NCBI GenBank assembly: GCA_009786985.1
Contig: WRGW01000108.1
Span: 1-49,103 of the forward strand
Length of the DNA stretch: 49,103 bases
Source: Oscillospiraceae bacterium
Lineage (GTDB): Bacteria > Bacillota > Clostridia > Oscillospirales > Ruminococcaceae
Direction of reading: 5' to 3'
Shown here: one piece after another, positions 26,654-35,923 of the stretch
Position numbering within the stretch: the first letter of the stretch is position 1
Layout: each line of letters starts with the position of its first letter
The notes under the pieces: generated by a model
Databases searched by the model: none
Seen by the model: only the letters and a program-made list of their open reading frames with translations
Told to the model about the DNA's origin: nothing
Translations under genes and position numbers: made by a program

Positions 26654-29600
26654 ATGATGAAACTTGAAGAAAGATTAGCACGCCTAAAATCAAAACGAGG
26701 GAGTATTTTGTTCATTGTTTTGGTAATCATGTCGTTTATGGTGATTCTTTCAACGGCTATGTATTACACTGTTATGAGCAATCGTCAAGCTGTTGTGATG
26801 TCATATCGTGATACACAGGCGTTCCAGACTGCAAACGATGTTTTGAGCGTGGTTCAATCGTTTTTATTCACTCCGGGAACCGACCATCAAGAATTGTCTG
26901 ACGCTGTCTTCAATAGTGGTGAGGATGTAGTTTCACTTGCCGAAAATATCGATGAAGGAATTGCGCTTTGGAATGTTGAGCCTCTTGTATTAAATGAATT
27001 TGGGCTTCCAACTGAATTTATTGTAGGCAGACATTTCTTGCGTTCTGATTCACGTGTGTTCAGTGGTGGCGGAACTGCTACAATTTTCATTTTTATAAAC
27101 CGTCATGGTGATATTGTTGTTGAAGTTACTGTAGATTATTCTGGGCGACGTGTGACATCATCGAGAATGTATGATAGAAATGAAATACGCAATTTCCAAT
27201 TTCAAATCGCTGAGGTAACGCCAGGTCAACACTGGGGTTGGGAATGGCGTGACGATACTGCACGCCCTAACGGTAGAGGCTGGGAACTAGTGGAATCAGG
27301 ACATTTCTTATATGGGAACTGTACTGTTCAAGGCGAAACTAGGGCGTGGGATAGAACTGATGGAAGAACTGTCTGGGCGCGAAGAATGCCTGGTGCGACT
27401 GAAGGAACTTTTGTTCATGGACCTAATAATTATATCAATAATGTGTTGGAAAATGGTTGGTTAGTTTGGGTTGGTTCAGCTGATTCTGTTAGCGGAAATT
27501 CTATACCTAGTGCTATACCAGAGGTTAATGCTCTTGAAGGCGTTGGTTGGGTAAGATGTTCAGAACCTGATTACGGTTGCGGTAACACTAATTGTTCGTG
27601 GTGGTTAGGGCATACGACTCTATTTCCGGGTGGTGAACATTACATTTGTGACCGTTGCGGTGGAACTGGTACGAGTGCAGATTCAATCAATCATCTAAAT
27701 GCTGAGCAAATTGCCGCTTTGGTGGGCGATAGTGTGGCTCACCCAGCACCAAGCCCTGAAAATGGTGGTGTACGTCAACCATGCCCTGAAGTTATGCACT
27801 CGTGTAACCTTAATTGTATGCCTCCATCTACTAATATAGATGATTTTCATAGAGAATGTACGCCTTGGGCTGGTGTGCCAGGAAACCTTTCGCCTTGTTG
27901 CACAAATCCCGATTGTGAGTATTATGAATACGATGAAGATGAAGTAAGAGTTTACTGTGGTGAAGACCCGCTCTATACAGCGACTGCAACTATTCCGGCT
28001 TGCGGACCTTGTGGAGCACCTGCTTCTTCGGGTACAGGAACTGGAACTACTGAAGCTGAAGCACGTGTTGCTGCTGAGGCTGATGCACTTTCTAACTGGG
28101 GAGGGCATATCGGACCTCCTTGTATTCCAGATGATTCAAGCGATGGTACAATTGCAGATGAATATGGTCATATCAGATTCCAAGGACCTGGGCACACCTG
28201 GACACAAGGTGCGGCGGTTCAGACTGGTTCAAACGCTCCACGCCCACTCTTCTCACAACTGATGTCACGTGGTTTGACAGCTTCGACGTTTCATAACGCT
28301 TATTGGGCTATTTTGGGTTCTAGTCCAACTCGTAATTTTGATGTAGCCTCCGATATAACTGCCGTACATGATGCTATTATCGGTAATATCAGGCTTAGAA
28401 ATGATAGTTCGCCTTTGGTTGTCACAGTCGGGCGTAATGTGTATGCGGGCGGATGGCCTGCAAGCGGTCGTCCTGCGGGTGTTCCGAATTTGGATAACTG
28501 GGGTGCTGTTAATTTCGGAAGTGAAACGATTATCTTTGTTGGCGGTGACTTGCACGTCCGTAATTATCAAGGTAGTTGGGGAACAGGCACTACAGGGGCT
28601 TTTGGGTCGAATGTAAGATGGTACATCATCGGCGATGTTCACGCTATTAACTCCTCAGCACAAAACAACGTCAATACAGCGACTAACGCTGGGCGTTTAC
28701 ACACAGGTGCTGCTGACATGAATGTTACGATTAACGGTGTTACACGCACAGTTCAAGAGTGGGTAAATAGACGGACTAACCCTCCTGGTGCCAATTTGCC
28801 TAACTGGAATATGCCTTCTCCATCACCATGGGCTGGTGTTACTGCACAGACACTCGCTTGGGGAAGTGCGCCTGCACTTAGCGATACTGCGATTGATAAC
28901 CTTATAGACCGTTACGGAGTTGATATGTCATCGATTCCTGCAGGGCGTGTATTCTACCACGACGGTAGTATTGATGGCAACGCACGCAATCTAAACTTGA
29001 ATCCACCTACTGGTCCTGGTGGCGGTGGTTCAATGAATGTGTTGTTAATTGACACAGGTCTTGACCCTGATAACGTTGTATATGTTCGTTTGAATGGAAA
29101 TGCAGGCAGTGGCGATAGCGGAACTTTCCGTTGGAAAACAAACGCTGAAGCCGTTGCACGTGTTGCGGTGTTGACTTTAGGGAATGGTTCGGTTGTTTTC
29201 TATATTCCTACCGGGGTTCAGTATGGACACGTGGGTGGCGTTTTTGTAGGACCGTACAACTTTGCGATTCGCCCTAATGCCCCAGCAAACTGGCTAAATT
29301 GCACACGCTTGAATAACTTCACTTATGCAATTAATCGTCAAACCGAAGCCGCTTGGATTGCAGGTTTGATGACACCAGGTACTGGTGCACTTAGACCGAA
29401 TATTCCAGCAACTGGCGATAACGGTATAGCACCACGTGGACACGCGAATCCGCTGAACATGAATTTGTTTTTCGTGCATAACGGAAATAATGGTATAACA
29501 CTACAGAACCGCTCGTTCTTAGTAGGAAGTATATACACGCCAAACGCTCGTTTTACAGCGATAGATGGCGGTGGCGATAACTTGTTACACTTCGGAAGTA

Positions 29601-29875
29601 TTGCGGCTGGTTCTGTTGAAATCAATGTTATGGATCACGTTATATCGGCGTTACCAGGTGGCGGAATAGCCCAACCTGCACCGCCTCCACCAGCAAATTC
29701 TATTGCAACTCCACCTAACAACAATACAACTGGAGATGTTAGTAGTAATCCACAAAACGGAACTGGACAACGTCCAGACCCACCAGAGCGTGGTGATGCT
29801 CCGCAAGCAGACGGTAGTAATAGAAACGACCGTGACCCAGTCGGAGGTCCACAAACGGGCTGGGGTCAGAGATAA
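26654..29875 (+). CDS. Large PilX-like, Cys-rich pilus-associated protein
   Basis: This 1073-residue protein begins with KSKRGSILFIVLVIMSFMVIL, a PilX-type membrane helix rather than a classical prepilin cut site. Residues ~200-500 are Trp- and Cys-rich with CxxC pairs (CDRCGG, CGPCG, CCTNPDCE), fit for disulfides or metal. The C-terminal part has beta-rich repeats ending NRSFLVGSIYTPNARFTA, like the DUF7305-type domain of other PilX-like proteins, then a Pro/Asn/Gly tail. It may sit at the pilus tip as an adhesin. AAAGGAG is 9 bases before ATG 26654; ATG 26645 touches it. Confidence 0.6.
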   Translation: MMKLEERLARLKSKRGSILFIVLVIMSFMVILSTAMYYTVMSNRQAVVMSYRDTQAFQTANDVLSVVQSFLFTPGTDHQELSDAVFNSGEDVVSLAENIDEGIALWNVEPLVLNEFGLPTEFIVGRHFLRSDSRVFSGGGTATIFIFINRHGDIVVEVTVDYSGRRVTSSRMYDRNEIRNFQFQIAEVTPGQHWGWEWRDDTARPNGRGWELVESGHFLYGNCTVQGETRAWDRTDGRTVWARRMPGATEGTFVHGPNNYINNVLENGWLVWVGSADSVSGNSIPSAIPEVNALEGVGWVRCSEPDYGCGNTNCSWWLGHTTLFPGGEHYICDRCGGTGTSADSINHLNAEQIAALVGDSVAHPAPSPENGGVRQPCPEVMHSCNLNCMPPSTNIDDFHRECTPWAGVPGNLSPCCTNPDCEYYEYDEDEVRVYCGEDPLYTATATIPACGPCGAPASSGTGTGTTEAEARVAAEADALSNWGGHIGPPCIPDDSSDGTIADEYGHIRFQGPGHTWTQGAAVQTGSNAPRPLFSQLMSRGLTASTFHNAYWAILGSSPTRNFDVASDITAVHDAIIGNIRLRNDSSPLVVTVGRNVYAGGWPASGRPAGVPNLDNWGAVNFGSETIIFVGGDLHVRNYQGSWGTGTTGAFGSNVRWYIIGDVHAINSSAQNNVNTATNAGRLHTGAADMNVTINGVTRTVQEWVNRRTNPPGANLPNWNMPSPSPWAGVTAQTLAWGSAPALSDTAIDNLIDRYGVDMSSIPAGRVFYHDGSIDGNARNLNLNPPTGPGGGGSMNVLLIDTGLDPDNVVYVRLNGNAGSGDSGTFRWKTNAEAVARVAVLTLGNGSVVFYIPTGVQYGHVGGVFVGPYNFAIRPNAPANWLNCTRLNNFTYAINRQTEAAWIAGLMTPGTGALRPNIPATGDNGIAPRGHANPLNMNLFFVHNGNNGITLQNRSFLVGSIYTPNARFTAIDGGGDNLLHFGSIAAGSVEINVMDHVISALPGGGIAQPAPPPPANSIATPPNNNTTGDVSSNPQNGTGQRPDPPERGDAPQADGSNRNDRDPVGGPQTGWGQR

Positions 29876-29978
29876 GGTTGTGTAATTCAGTCATATGTAA
29901 AAATTCAGTTTCAGAGCTTGATAAACTCTGAGATAAAGTTCTGAATCTGAATTTTGGCAAAACTAAGGAGGGTGGTTT

Positions 29979-30938
29979 ATGAAATATTTGCAAAAGCTGA
30001 AAAGTAAAAAAGGTTTTACTTTGGTTGAGTGTGTGATTGCGATTGCTGTATTTTCGATTATGGCAGCACTGATTACAATGCTGTTGCAAGCTGCACTTTC
30101 GACACATAGAGATAATATGAGCGAGACACGTAGTCTCCGTCAACAACGTCGTGCACTTAATAGTGGTATAATTGTTGAAGATGGAGAAAATCCTGCTGAA
30201 ATCGTTGCACGTAGTGGGTCTGAAAGCGTCGTATTTAATTTTAATGGTGTTGATAATACTCCTTTTAACGCCACTTATAGCTTAACTCCTTATATTCTTG
30301 AACGTGATTTTGATATTGAAGGTGTTCATCGTCGTGGACTTGAAGTTACAGGATTTCGTGGAGTAGGTGCTGGTACTGGCGGTGCACGAATTGAATATTC
30401 GGATATGATTCTTGATAGTGGTTTTGCTAATGAAGTTCGGATTCTGTTTTCTTCACCTGATGCTGGTAATTTATTTGCGGCTGGTTCTGGTGACTGGTTA
30501 GCTGTTCAACAACAGTGGAGAAGTATTTATGATTGTCCGAATGAATTCACACGTGCGTACACAACTGGTGCATTGCATGGCGAACGCCGTGTAATGACTA
30601 TGCGTGCAAGAATAACTTTCCCGACTGGATACTGGGATGCTGTGAGCGGTGTTGGTGGTGATGCTACTGCTACTTATGTTGATATATTAGCTCCGAATAA
30701 TATGCTCCCTGGTGAAGCTGGCATTGTGCATGGTAGCGGATTCAATTTAGTAGCACCTGAACAGGCTGGAAGTGTAACACCACGCCCTCCATATAATGAA
30801 GAAGTGATTCGGCTTAATGTCCCGAATGGTTCTTACGAAACAGTTTTTGTTTTCGCAATTGCGGTGGATAGTGGTTCAATTCCTGGTGGTTCAGCGAGCG
30901 ATGATGGTTGGAATATACGCGACTGGATAGGTGTGTAA
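29979..30938 (+). CDS. Type IV pilin-like protein
   Basis: This 319-residue prepilin has a short positive leader and the type III signal KKGFTLVECVIAIAVFS: the prepilin peptidase should cut after Gly and methylate Phe, and Glu at +5 is present. A long N-terminal helix follows, then a beta-rich domain rich in Gly, Asn and Asp. Length suggests a minor pilin. AAGGAGGGTGG lies 4 bases before the ATG. It follows the PilX-like gene by 103 bases. Confidence 0.88.
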   Translation: MKYLQKLKSKKGFTLVECVIAIAVFSIMAALITMLLQAALSTHRDNMSETRSLRQQRRALNSGIIVEDGENPAEIVARSGSESVVFNFNGVDNTPFNATYSLTPYILERDFDIEGVHRRGLEVTGFRGVGAGTGGARIEYSDMILDSGFANEVRILFSSPDAGNLFAAGSGDWLAVQQQWRSIYDCPNEFTRAYTTGALHGERRVMTMRARITFPTGYWDAVSGVGGDATATYVDILAPNNMLPGEAGIVHGSGFNLVAPEQAGSVTPRPPYNEEVIRLNVPNGSYETVFVFAIAVDSGSIPGGSASDDGWNIRDWIGV

Positions 30939-30961
30939 TGTTTGGTAACAGCACTAGGCAA

Positions 30962-31077
30962 AGCTATTGAAGAGCAGACTTTGCCTGCTTGATAGGAGTT
31001 GCTCCTGCACCTCTCTCGATTCGCTCGAGAGAACGCCCCTCGAGGGGTGGGGTATTACACCCGAATTTTCAATAAAA
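30962..31077 (+). repeat. Mosaic palindromic repeat with shared 3' motif (copy 1)
   Basis: Contains GGAGTTGCTCC, CTCTCGA/TCGAGAG and CCCCTCGAGGGG palindromes, ending with the motif GGGGTATTACACCCGAA and TTTTCAATA (31048-31074). The motif recurs at 44297-44322 (+) and 41397-41422 (-). It ends 13 bases before the ATG of the next pilin. Confidence 0.6.
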
Positions 31078-31089
31078 GGTGGTGTTTAT

Positions 31090-31926
31090 ATGCGGTTTTT
31101 CTTGAAGCGACTTGGGCGAAAAAAAGGGTTGACACTCGTTGAAGTGGTAATTGCTACTGCGATTTTTGCAATACTCTTGCTTGCAGTTTTTACTATGTAT
31201 CAACCGATTGTTCGGGTAGTCGACATGATAAGCGATGACGTAATTGCACAAAGGGTAGTTACCTCTACAGAAGAATTTATAGCACAACAACTCCGAAATG
31301 CCACTGAAATAGAAATCCATTGGGGGACAAACTGGGATACAGTCAGAATTGCGGCAGTTAATGCTTTTAGTGATTTGAATCCCACCCCTGGTGAACCTGG
31401 AGGATTCGGTGCAATTCCTGCGATTGATGCTGATAATGGTTCGGCTAATCTAACACAAGCGATTGTTATTCATGGGGGAAGGCTGTATAATATTAGAATG
31501 ACAGGTTTGTCATCTGAAGCATTAAATGCGGCATTTGGTAGCTTAGAACATCATCGCGTGTTTAATGAGGCGTTTTATGATGGTGTAGACATTGATGTTC
31601 AAGTTGGACTATCAGAGGAAAGTGTTACCCAACAAATTAGAGGCGAAACTTGGTTTCAAATGCAAATTGATGCTTTACGTGATGGCGATATAGCGTTAGA
31701 TACACGCCAAATTAGTGATACACAGCTAACATGGATAGGAAACCCAGTTCGTAACAACTTGACACCACAAAACCATTTCCGTGCGAGAATCACACCACAG
31801 CCTTCTGATGGAGTTGCAGGAAATAATGATAACACATTCTTTATTATTTTCTACAATAATAATGTACACGCTAATCGAGTGATTGACAGTCCTGACGGCA
31901 GTAATGGTAGTGATGCCCCAACTTAA
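31090..31926 (+). CDS. Type IV pilin-like protein
   Basis: This 278-residue prepilin has leader MRFFLKRLGRKKG and then LTLVEVVIATAIFAILLLAVF, with Leu instead of Phe at +1 and Glu at +5, both accepted by prepilin peptidases. The rest is beta-rich and Asn/Asp-rich. I start at ATG 31090, behind GGTGGTG; the open frame goes further upstream only through the repeat at 30962-31077. Probably a minor pilin of the same operon. Confidence 0.85.
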   Translation: MRFFLKRLGRKKGLTLVEVVIATAIFAILLLAVFTMYQPIVRVVDMISDDVIAQRVVTSTEEFIAQQLRNATEIEIHWGTNWDTVRIAAVNAFSDLNPTPGEPGGFGAIPAIDADNGSANLTQAIVIHGGRLYNIRMTGLSSEALNAAFGSLEHHRVFNEAFYDGVDIDVQVGLSEESVTQQIRGETWFQMQIDALRDGDIALDTRQISDTQLTWIGNPVRNNLTPQNHFRARITPQPSDGVAGNNDNTFFIIFYNNNVHANRVIDSPDGSNGSDAPT

Positions 31927-31944
31927 GACTTCAGCGAAAATTAA

Positions 31945-31982
31945 CGCCGTCGGCTTCAAAAAAGGCGACGGCGATTTTGTGA
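31945..31982. terminator. Convergent terminator between pilin and prepilin peptidase genes
   Basis: CGCCGTCG (31945-31952) pairs with CGACGGCG (31966-31973), extended inward by CTT/AAG after one mismatch; T-rich on both strands. It ends the pilus operon and the pilD transcript. Confidence 0.75.
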
Positions 31983-32000
31983 TTATATAAGGTCGGGGAG

Positions 32001-32810
32001 TTAGTGGACACTCATCAAGCTAAAATACCAGTTGATGAGCTGGTCGCCGTATAAAAAACCAACCGCAATTCCGATTGCAAGGCACGGTCCGAATCGCAGA
32101 ACAGTCCCTTTTAGAGCGGGTGCATCGTCATCTGGAATGCGTTCGTTGGAATCAGCACTGCTACGCAGTTTGATGATTATACCAACAATCGCTCCAAGAA
32201 AAATTCCTGTAAATGCTGCTGGGACTATGTTCCAGCCGAGTAGAAGCCCTGCTGCTGCCATGAGCTGGACATCAGCGCCACCCATCGCTCCAAAAAACGC
32301 AAGGATTGCGAATGGTACAGAGACCACAACCGCTCCGAGCAGATGTGAGTGCCAGCTTGATTCGAGAGTTCCTGCAAGTGATAATACGAGGGCAACTAAT
32401 CCAAGCCCTGCGATTGTGAGAGGACACCAGTATTCGATTTCACCAGTATCAAGGTCGAGAAAAGCTAAACAAATCAAAACGGGGAATAAAACAACTGCGA
32501 ATAAAAGTGAGAGTGTAAATCCAAGCACTAAAAATGCGATGATATATGAAATTCCGCAAAGTAGTTCAACAAAAGCGTATCGCCCCGAAATTTTGACTTT
32601 GCAATAACGACATTTTCCACCGAGAAACACCCAGCTGAAAATCGGGAAAAGGTCATACCAAGCGAGGGTGTGTTCGCACGACATACAGTGTGAACGCCCT
32701 TTGACAACCTGCTCTTTTTGTGGTGTGCGATAGATGACAACGTTCAAAAAACTCCCGATTATTGAGCCGTAAATCAGTAGGATAATCGAAACCAAAACTT
32801 CAAATTGCAT
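32001..32810 (-). CDS. pilD: Prepilin peptidase / N-methyltransferase
   Basis: PilD cuts and methylates prepilins. The 269-residue membrane protein has the zinc-binding loop CMSCEHTLAWYDLFPIFSW with a second CRYC pair (N-terminal A24 domain), then the two aspartates of the protease: LAFLDLDTGEI and GAMGGADVQLM, the GxGD-type motif here reading GGAD. Eight or so membrane helices. AGGTGAGGTG lies before the ATG. It is convergent to the pilus operon and divergent from pilB, with foldback element B between. Confidence 0.93.
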   Translation of the reverse strand: MQFEVLVSIILLIYGSIIGSFLNVVIYRTPQKEQVVKGRSHCMSCEHTLAWYDLFPIFSWVFLGGKCRYCKVKISGRYAFVELLCGISYIIAFLVLGFTLSLLFAVVLFPVLICLAFLDLDTGEIEYWCPLTIAGLGLVALVLSLAGTLESSWHSHLLGAVVVSVPFAILAFFGAMGGADVQLMAAAGLLLGWNIVPAAFTGIFLGAIVGIIIKLRSSADSNERIPDDDAPALKGTVLRFGPCLAIGIAVGFLYGDQLINWYFSLMSVH

Positions 32811-32823
32811 AATTCACCTCACC

Positions 32824-32988
32824 TAAGGCAACACCGCACAATTCACAACGTACATTTCACTTGCACGTTTTTATCCAAATTTCGTTAATTTTTCGTTGAA
32901 TAACTGGGTTATTCGCCTCAAAATTGCCTTATTGGGCTAAAAAATTGACTGCGTGTTCTGCACGCTTGAATTGTGCGGTATTGCCTTA
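32824..32988. repeat. Foldback element B (between pilD and pilB)
   Basis: A ~165-bp palindrome whose ends are TAAGGCAACACCGCACAATTC and the complement of TAAGGCAATACCGCACAATTC (one change over 21 bases). The interior has CGTTAATTTTTCGTTGAATA, a GAATAAC/GTTATTC apex hairpin, ATTCGCCTCAAAATTGCCTT and CTAAAAAATTG, shared with D and, less well, with A and C. It takes most of the 263-base divergent gap. Confidence 0.8.
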
Positions 32989-33073
32989 ATTTTTTATACT
33001 ACTATATTATAATATCACATATTTATATTTTTTGCAAGAGTAAATATTAAACCGCTGAAAGGAAATTTTAAGA

Positions 33074-34768
33074 ATGAAAAACATACCGATTGGGCAATTA
33101 CTTATAGAAAGCGGTTTCATCACCGCCGCACAACTCGATACAGCACTCGCTAAACAGAAAGAATCTGGCGGAACCATGAAACTCGGCGATACCCTTTTAG
33201 ACTTAGGGTTTGTTTCGGAAACGCAGTTAGTTCATGCACTTTCGAGTAGACTTAAAGTTGCGTTTGTTGATTTAGTTACAACACAAATCGACCCTGATGC
33301 TGTTAAGCGAATTTCAGAAGAACTCGCACGTAAGCATACTCTTATTGCGTACAAAATCGCAAACGGACGGCTGTATATCGCCACAAATGACCCTGTAAAC
33401 TTTTATGTTTTTGAAGACCTGAAGCTCAAAACTGGTATGGAAATCCATCCTATGCTCTCGACTAAAACGGCGATTTTAGATGCGATTAACAACGCATATT
33501 CTCAAAGCGAACAGCAAGAGGTTATGAGCGATATCGATAAGGAGTTCGAGAATGCAAATGCTTTAGCAGAAGCTCAAGAAAGTGCTTCTGATGAACGTGT
33601 CGATAACGCTCCGATTGTAAAGCTCGTAAATACCCTCATTGAAACTGCGTTCAGAACTAACGCTTCGGATATTCATATTGAGCCTTTCAAAGACAGAACA
33701 CGTATTCGCTACCGTATTGATGGTGAATGTATTGAAAAAATGGTAGTTAAACCAACAATTCATAGCTCACTCGTTACAAGGCTAAAAATTCTTGCGGGAA
33801 TGAATATCGCCGAAAAACGTATCCCGCTCGACGGGCGTTTTGGAATGCGAGTTGACGGCATAAATCTTGACCTTCGTGTGTCTTCTGTACCAACCGTATT
33901 CGGCGAGAAGGTGGTTATCCGTCTACTCTCGACTGCTGATGAAAAAACTCGTAAAGTTACTGACCTTGGTATGAGCGATTATAACTATCAGATGTTCAAG
34001 CAGATTATCCGTTGTCCACACGGCGTAATGCTCGTTACTGGACCGACTGGTTCAGGTAAATCGACAACATTGTACGCAACTTTGGGTGAGCTTTCTAAGC
34101 CAAATATCAACGTTGTGACTTGTGAAGACCCAGTCGAGAAAAAAATCGATGGTGTAAACCAGTGTCAAATGAATGTAAAAGCTGGATATACTTTCGCACT
34201 CGCATTGAGAGCTATTCTCCGTCAAGACCCGGATATAGTAATGGTGGGTGAGATTCGTGACGGCGAAACTGCTGACATCGCAATTCGTGCGGCGATTACT
34301 GGTCACTTGGTTCTATCAACCCTTCATACTAATGACGCTGCGAGTACGATTCTGCGTCTTGTTGACATGGGGGTAGCTCCGTATATGGTTGCATCATCAA
34401 TTGTCGGTGTAATCGCACAGAGGCTTGTAAAAGTTCTCTGCCAAGACTGTGCCGAAGAAGTCGAACTAACTGACCCTGCTGATTTAAGACTTGTAGATAA
34501 AACAGAACCTGTGAGAATCAAAGCGGCGAAAGCTGGAGGTTGTAAATCTTGTCGTAACACTGGATATACTGGGCGTTCTGCAATCCATGAAATTATTATT
34601 CCATCGAACGCAATTAAAGAATGTATTTCTAAAAACGGAACGGCGGAAGAAATTGGAAATTTATCGAAAGAAAATGGGACAAAACTACTCCGTGATAACG
34701 TAACTGATATGGTTCTTGCTGGAACTACTACTATGGATGAGCTTGTTAAGGCTACTTATACTGTGTAA
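33074..34768 (+). CDS. pilB: Type IV pilus assembly ATPase PilB
   Basis: PilB is the hexameric ATPase that drives pilus extension. The 564-residue protein has an N-terminal MshEN-like domain (residues ~1-150, which in some relatives binds cyclic di-GMP), Walker A GPTGSGKST (~323-331), the Asp box region, Walker B ILRQDPDIVMVGEIRD, the His box, and a tetra-Cys zinc motif (CQDC and CKSC). GAAAGGA lies 10 bases before the ATG. No pilT is in the window, so retraction, if any, is encoded elsewhere. Confidence 0.95.
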   Translation: MKNIPIGQLLIESGFITAAQLDTALAKQKESGGTMKLGDTLLDLGFVSETQLVHALSSRLKVAFVDLVTTQIDPDAVKRISEELARKHTLIAYKIANGRLYIATNDPVNFYVFEDLKLKTGMEIHPMLSTKTAILDAINNAYSQSEQQEVMSDIDKEFENANALAEAQESASDERVDNAPIVKLVNTLIETAFRTNASDIHIEPFKDRTRIRYRIDGECIEKMVVKPTIHSSLVTRLKILAGMNIAEKRIPLDGRFGMRVDGINLDLRVSSVPTVFGEKVVIRLLSTADEKTRKVTDLGMSDYNYQMFKQIIRCPHGVMLVTGPTGSGKSTTLYATLGELSKPNINVVTCEDPVEKKIDGVNQCQMNVKAGYTFALALRAILRQDPDIVMVGEIRDGETADIAIRAAITGHLVLSTLHTNDAASTILRLVDMGVAPYMVASSIVGVIAQRLVKVLCQDCAEEVELTDPADLRLVDKTEPVRIKAAKAGGCKSCRNTGYTGRSAIHEIIIPSNAIKECISKNGTAEEIGNLSKENGTKLLRDNVTDMVLAGTTTMDELVKATYTV

Positions 34769-34792
34769 AGACCGAATCATAAGAAATTATTA

Positions 34793-34842
34793 AATACCGC
34801 ACATTTCAACTGTACGCTGAAATTGTGCGGTATTGATTTTTA
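34793..34842 (+). terminator. Hairpin terminator after pilB, with arms like element B
   Basis: AATACCGCACATTTCA (34793-34808) pairs with 34818-34834, one bulge, then GATTTTTAA. The arm is the same sequence as the outer arms of foldback element B upstream of pilB, without the core. Confidence 0.7.
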
Positions 34843-34858
34843 AAAAAGAGCCGTCTGT

Positions 34859-35908
34859 TTAACTAATCCCCATAGTAGCATAAGCGTTTAGAGAATTAGA
34901 ATTTTCGCCAGAGTTATACCCACCGTATAAATTTTCATAATAAGCCTGACAACCGACCATCGCTGCATTATCTCCACAATATTCGAGCGGTGGAAAATAT
35001 AGCTTATAACCACCTTCATTACAAGCACACAATAACTTTTCTCTTAACCCAGAATTAGCAGCAACTCCTCCACAAAGGCAGATTACTGGTGCAGAATCAG
35101 CAAAAATACCGTTATTCGCCTGTTCGTGAGCAAAACGAATAGTCTTGTCAGTCAAAATATTACACGCGGTGTTTTGAAAGCTGGCACATAGGTCTGAAAT
35201 CTGGTTTTGGGTTAGAGTATTCCCAGCTTGTTTGGTATTATGGATTAGATTAACAATCGCAGTCTTCAACCCTGAAAAACTAAAATCATACGGTGATTCA
35301 GTTTTAGGGTTCGGAAGTTTATATGCCTCAGCGTCACCGAGCTTTGATTGTTTGTCAATATAAATTCCACCAGGGTAAGAAAACCCCATAGCACGTGCTG
35401 CTTTGTCGAAAGCCTCACCAGCTGCATCGTCAAGGGTAGAACCTACAACCTCAAACTCGATGTAATTCTTGACACGGACAATCGACGTGTGTCCTCCAGA
35501 AACCACCAGAGCTACAAAAGGTGGCTTTAATTCGGGATGAGCGATATAGTTAGAAGCGATGTGGGCTTTTATATGATGCACAGGAATCAAAGGTTTTGAA
35601 TGTGCAAGTGCAATCCCTTTAGCAAAATTTACGCCGACAAGTAAAGCTCCGATTAGACCTGGTGCATATGTTACAGCAATAGCGTCTATGCTTTCAAGAG
35701 TTGTGTTTGCTGCTTGGAGCAGTGCCTGCTCACAGACACCTACAATGCCCTCACAATGTCGCCGTGAAGCGATTTCGGGGACTACACCTCCATAAAGTTT
35801 ATGCTCTTCAATCTGAGTAGCGGTGACGTTTGAGAGAACAGACCTGCCGTTTTCGACAACTGCACACGAAGTTTCATCACACGAAGTTTCGATTGCTAAT
35901 ATTTTCAT
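34859..35908 (-). CDS. tsaD: tRNA N6-adenosine threonylcarbamoyltransferase
   Basis: TsaD transfers the threonylcarbamoyl group to A37 of ANN-decoding tRNAs. The 349-residue protein has the ASKHA fold, LAIETSCDETSCAVV at the start, the metal-binding HIKAHIASN (two His near residues 110-115), VSGGHTSIV, and CGDNAAMVG near the end. GAAGG lies ~11 bases before the ATG. Last gene of the minus-strand run from darA, 15 bases after rsmA. Confidence 0.97.
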   Translation of the reverse strand: MKILAIETSCDETSCAVVENGRSVLSNVTATQIEEHKLYGGVVPEIASRRHCEGIVGVCEQALLQAANTTLESIDAIAVTYAPGLIGALLVGVNFAKGIALAHSKPLIPVHHIKAHIASNYIAHPELKPPFVALVVSGGHTSIVRVKNYIEFEVVGSTLDDAAGEAFDKAARAMGFSYPGGIYIDKQSKLGDAEAYKLPNPKTESPYDFSFSGLKTAIVNLIHNTKQAGNTLTQNQISDLCASFQNTACNILTDKTIRFAHEQANNGIFADSAPVICLCGGVAANSGLREKLLCACNEGGYKLYFPPLEYCGDNAAMVGCQAYYENLYGGYNSGENSNSLNAYATMGIS

Positions 35909-35923
35909 ATGACTTTTTACCTT

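Noticed and set aside
32032-32607. A 191-codon frame opposite pilD
   Set aside because: Antisense to a clear prepilin peptidase gene, with biased composition typical of a shadow frame.
32824-32988. Insertion sequence or transposase-bearing element
   Set aside because: About 165 bp with no coding capacity; at most a non-autonomous element.
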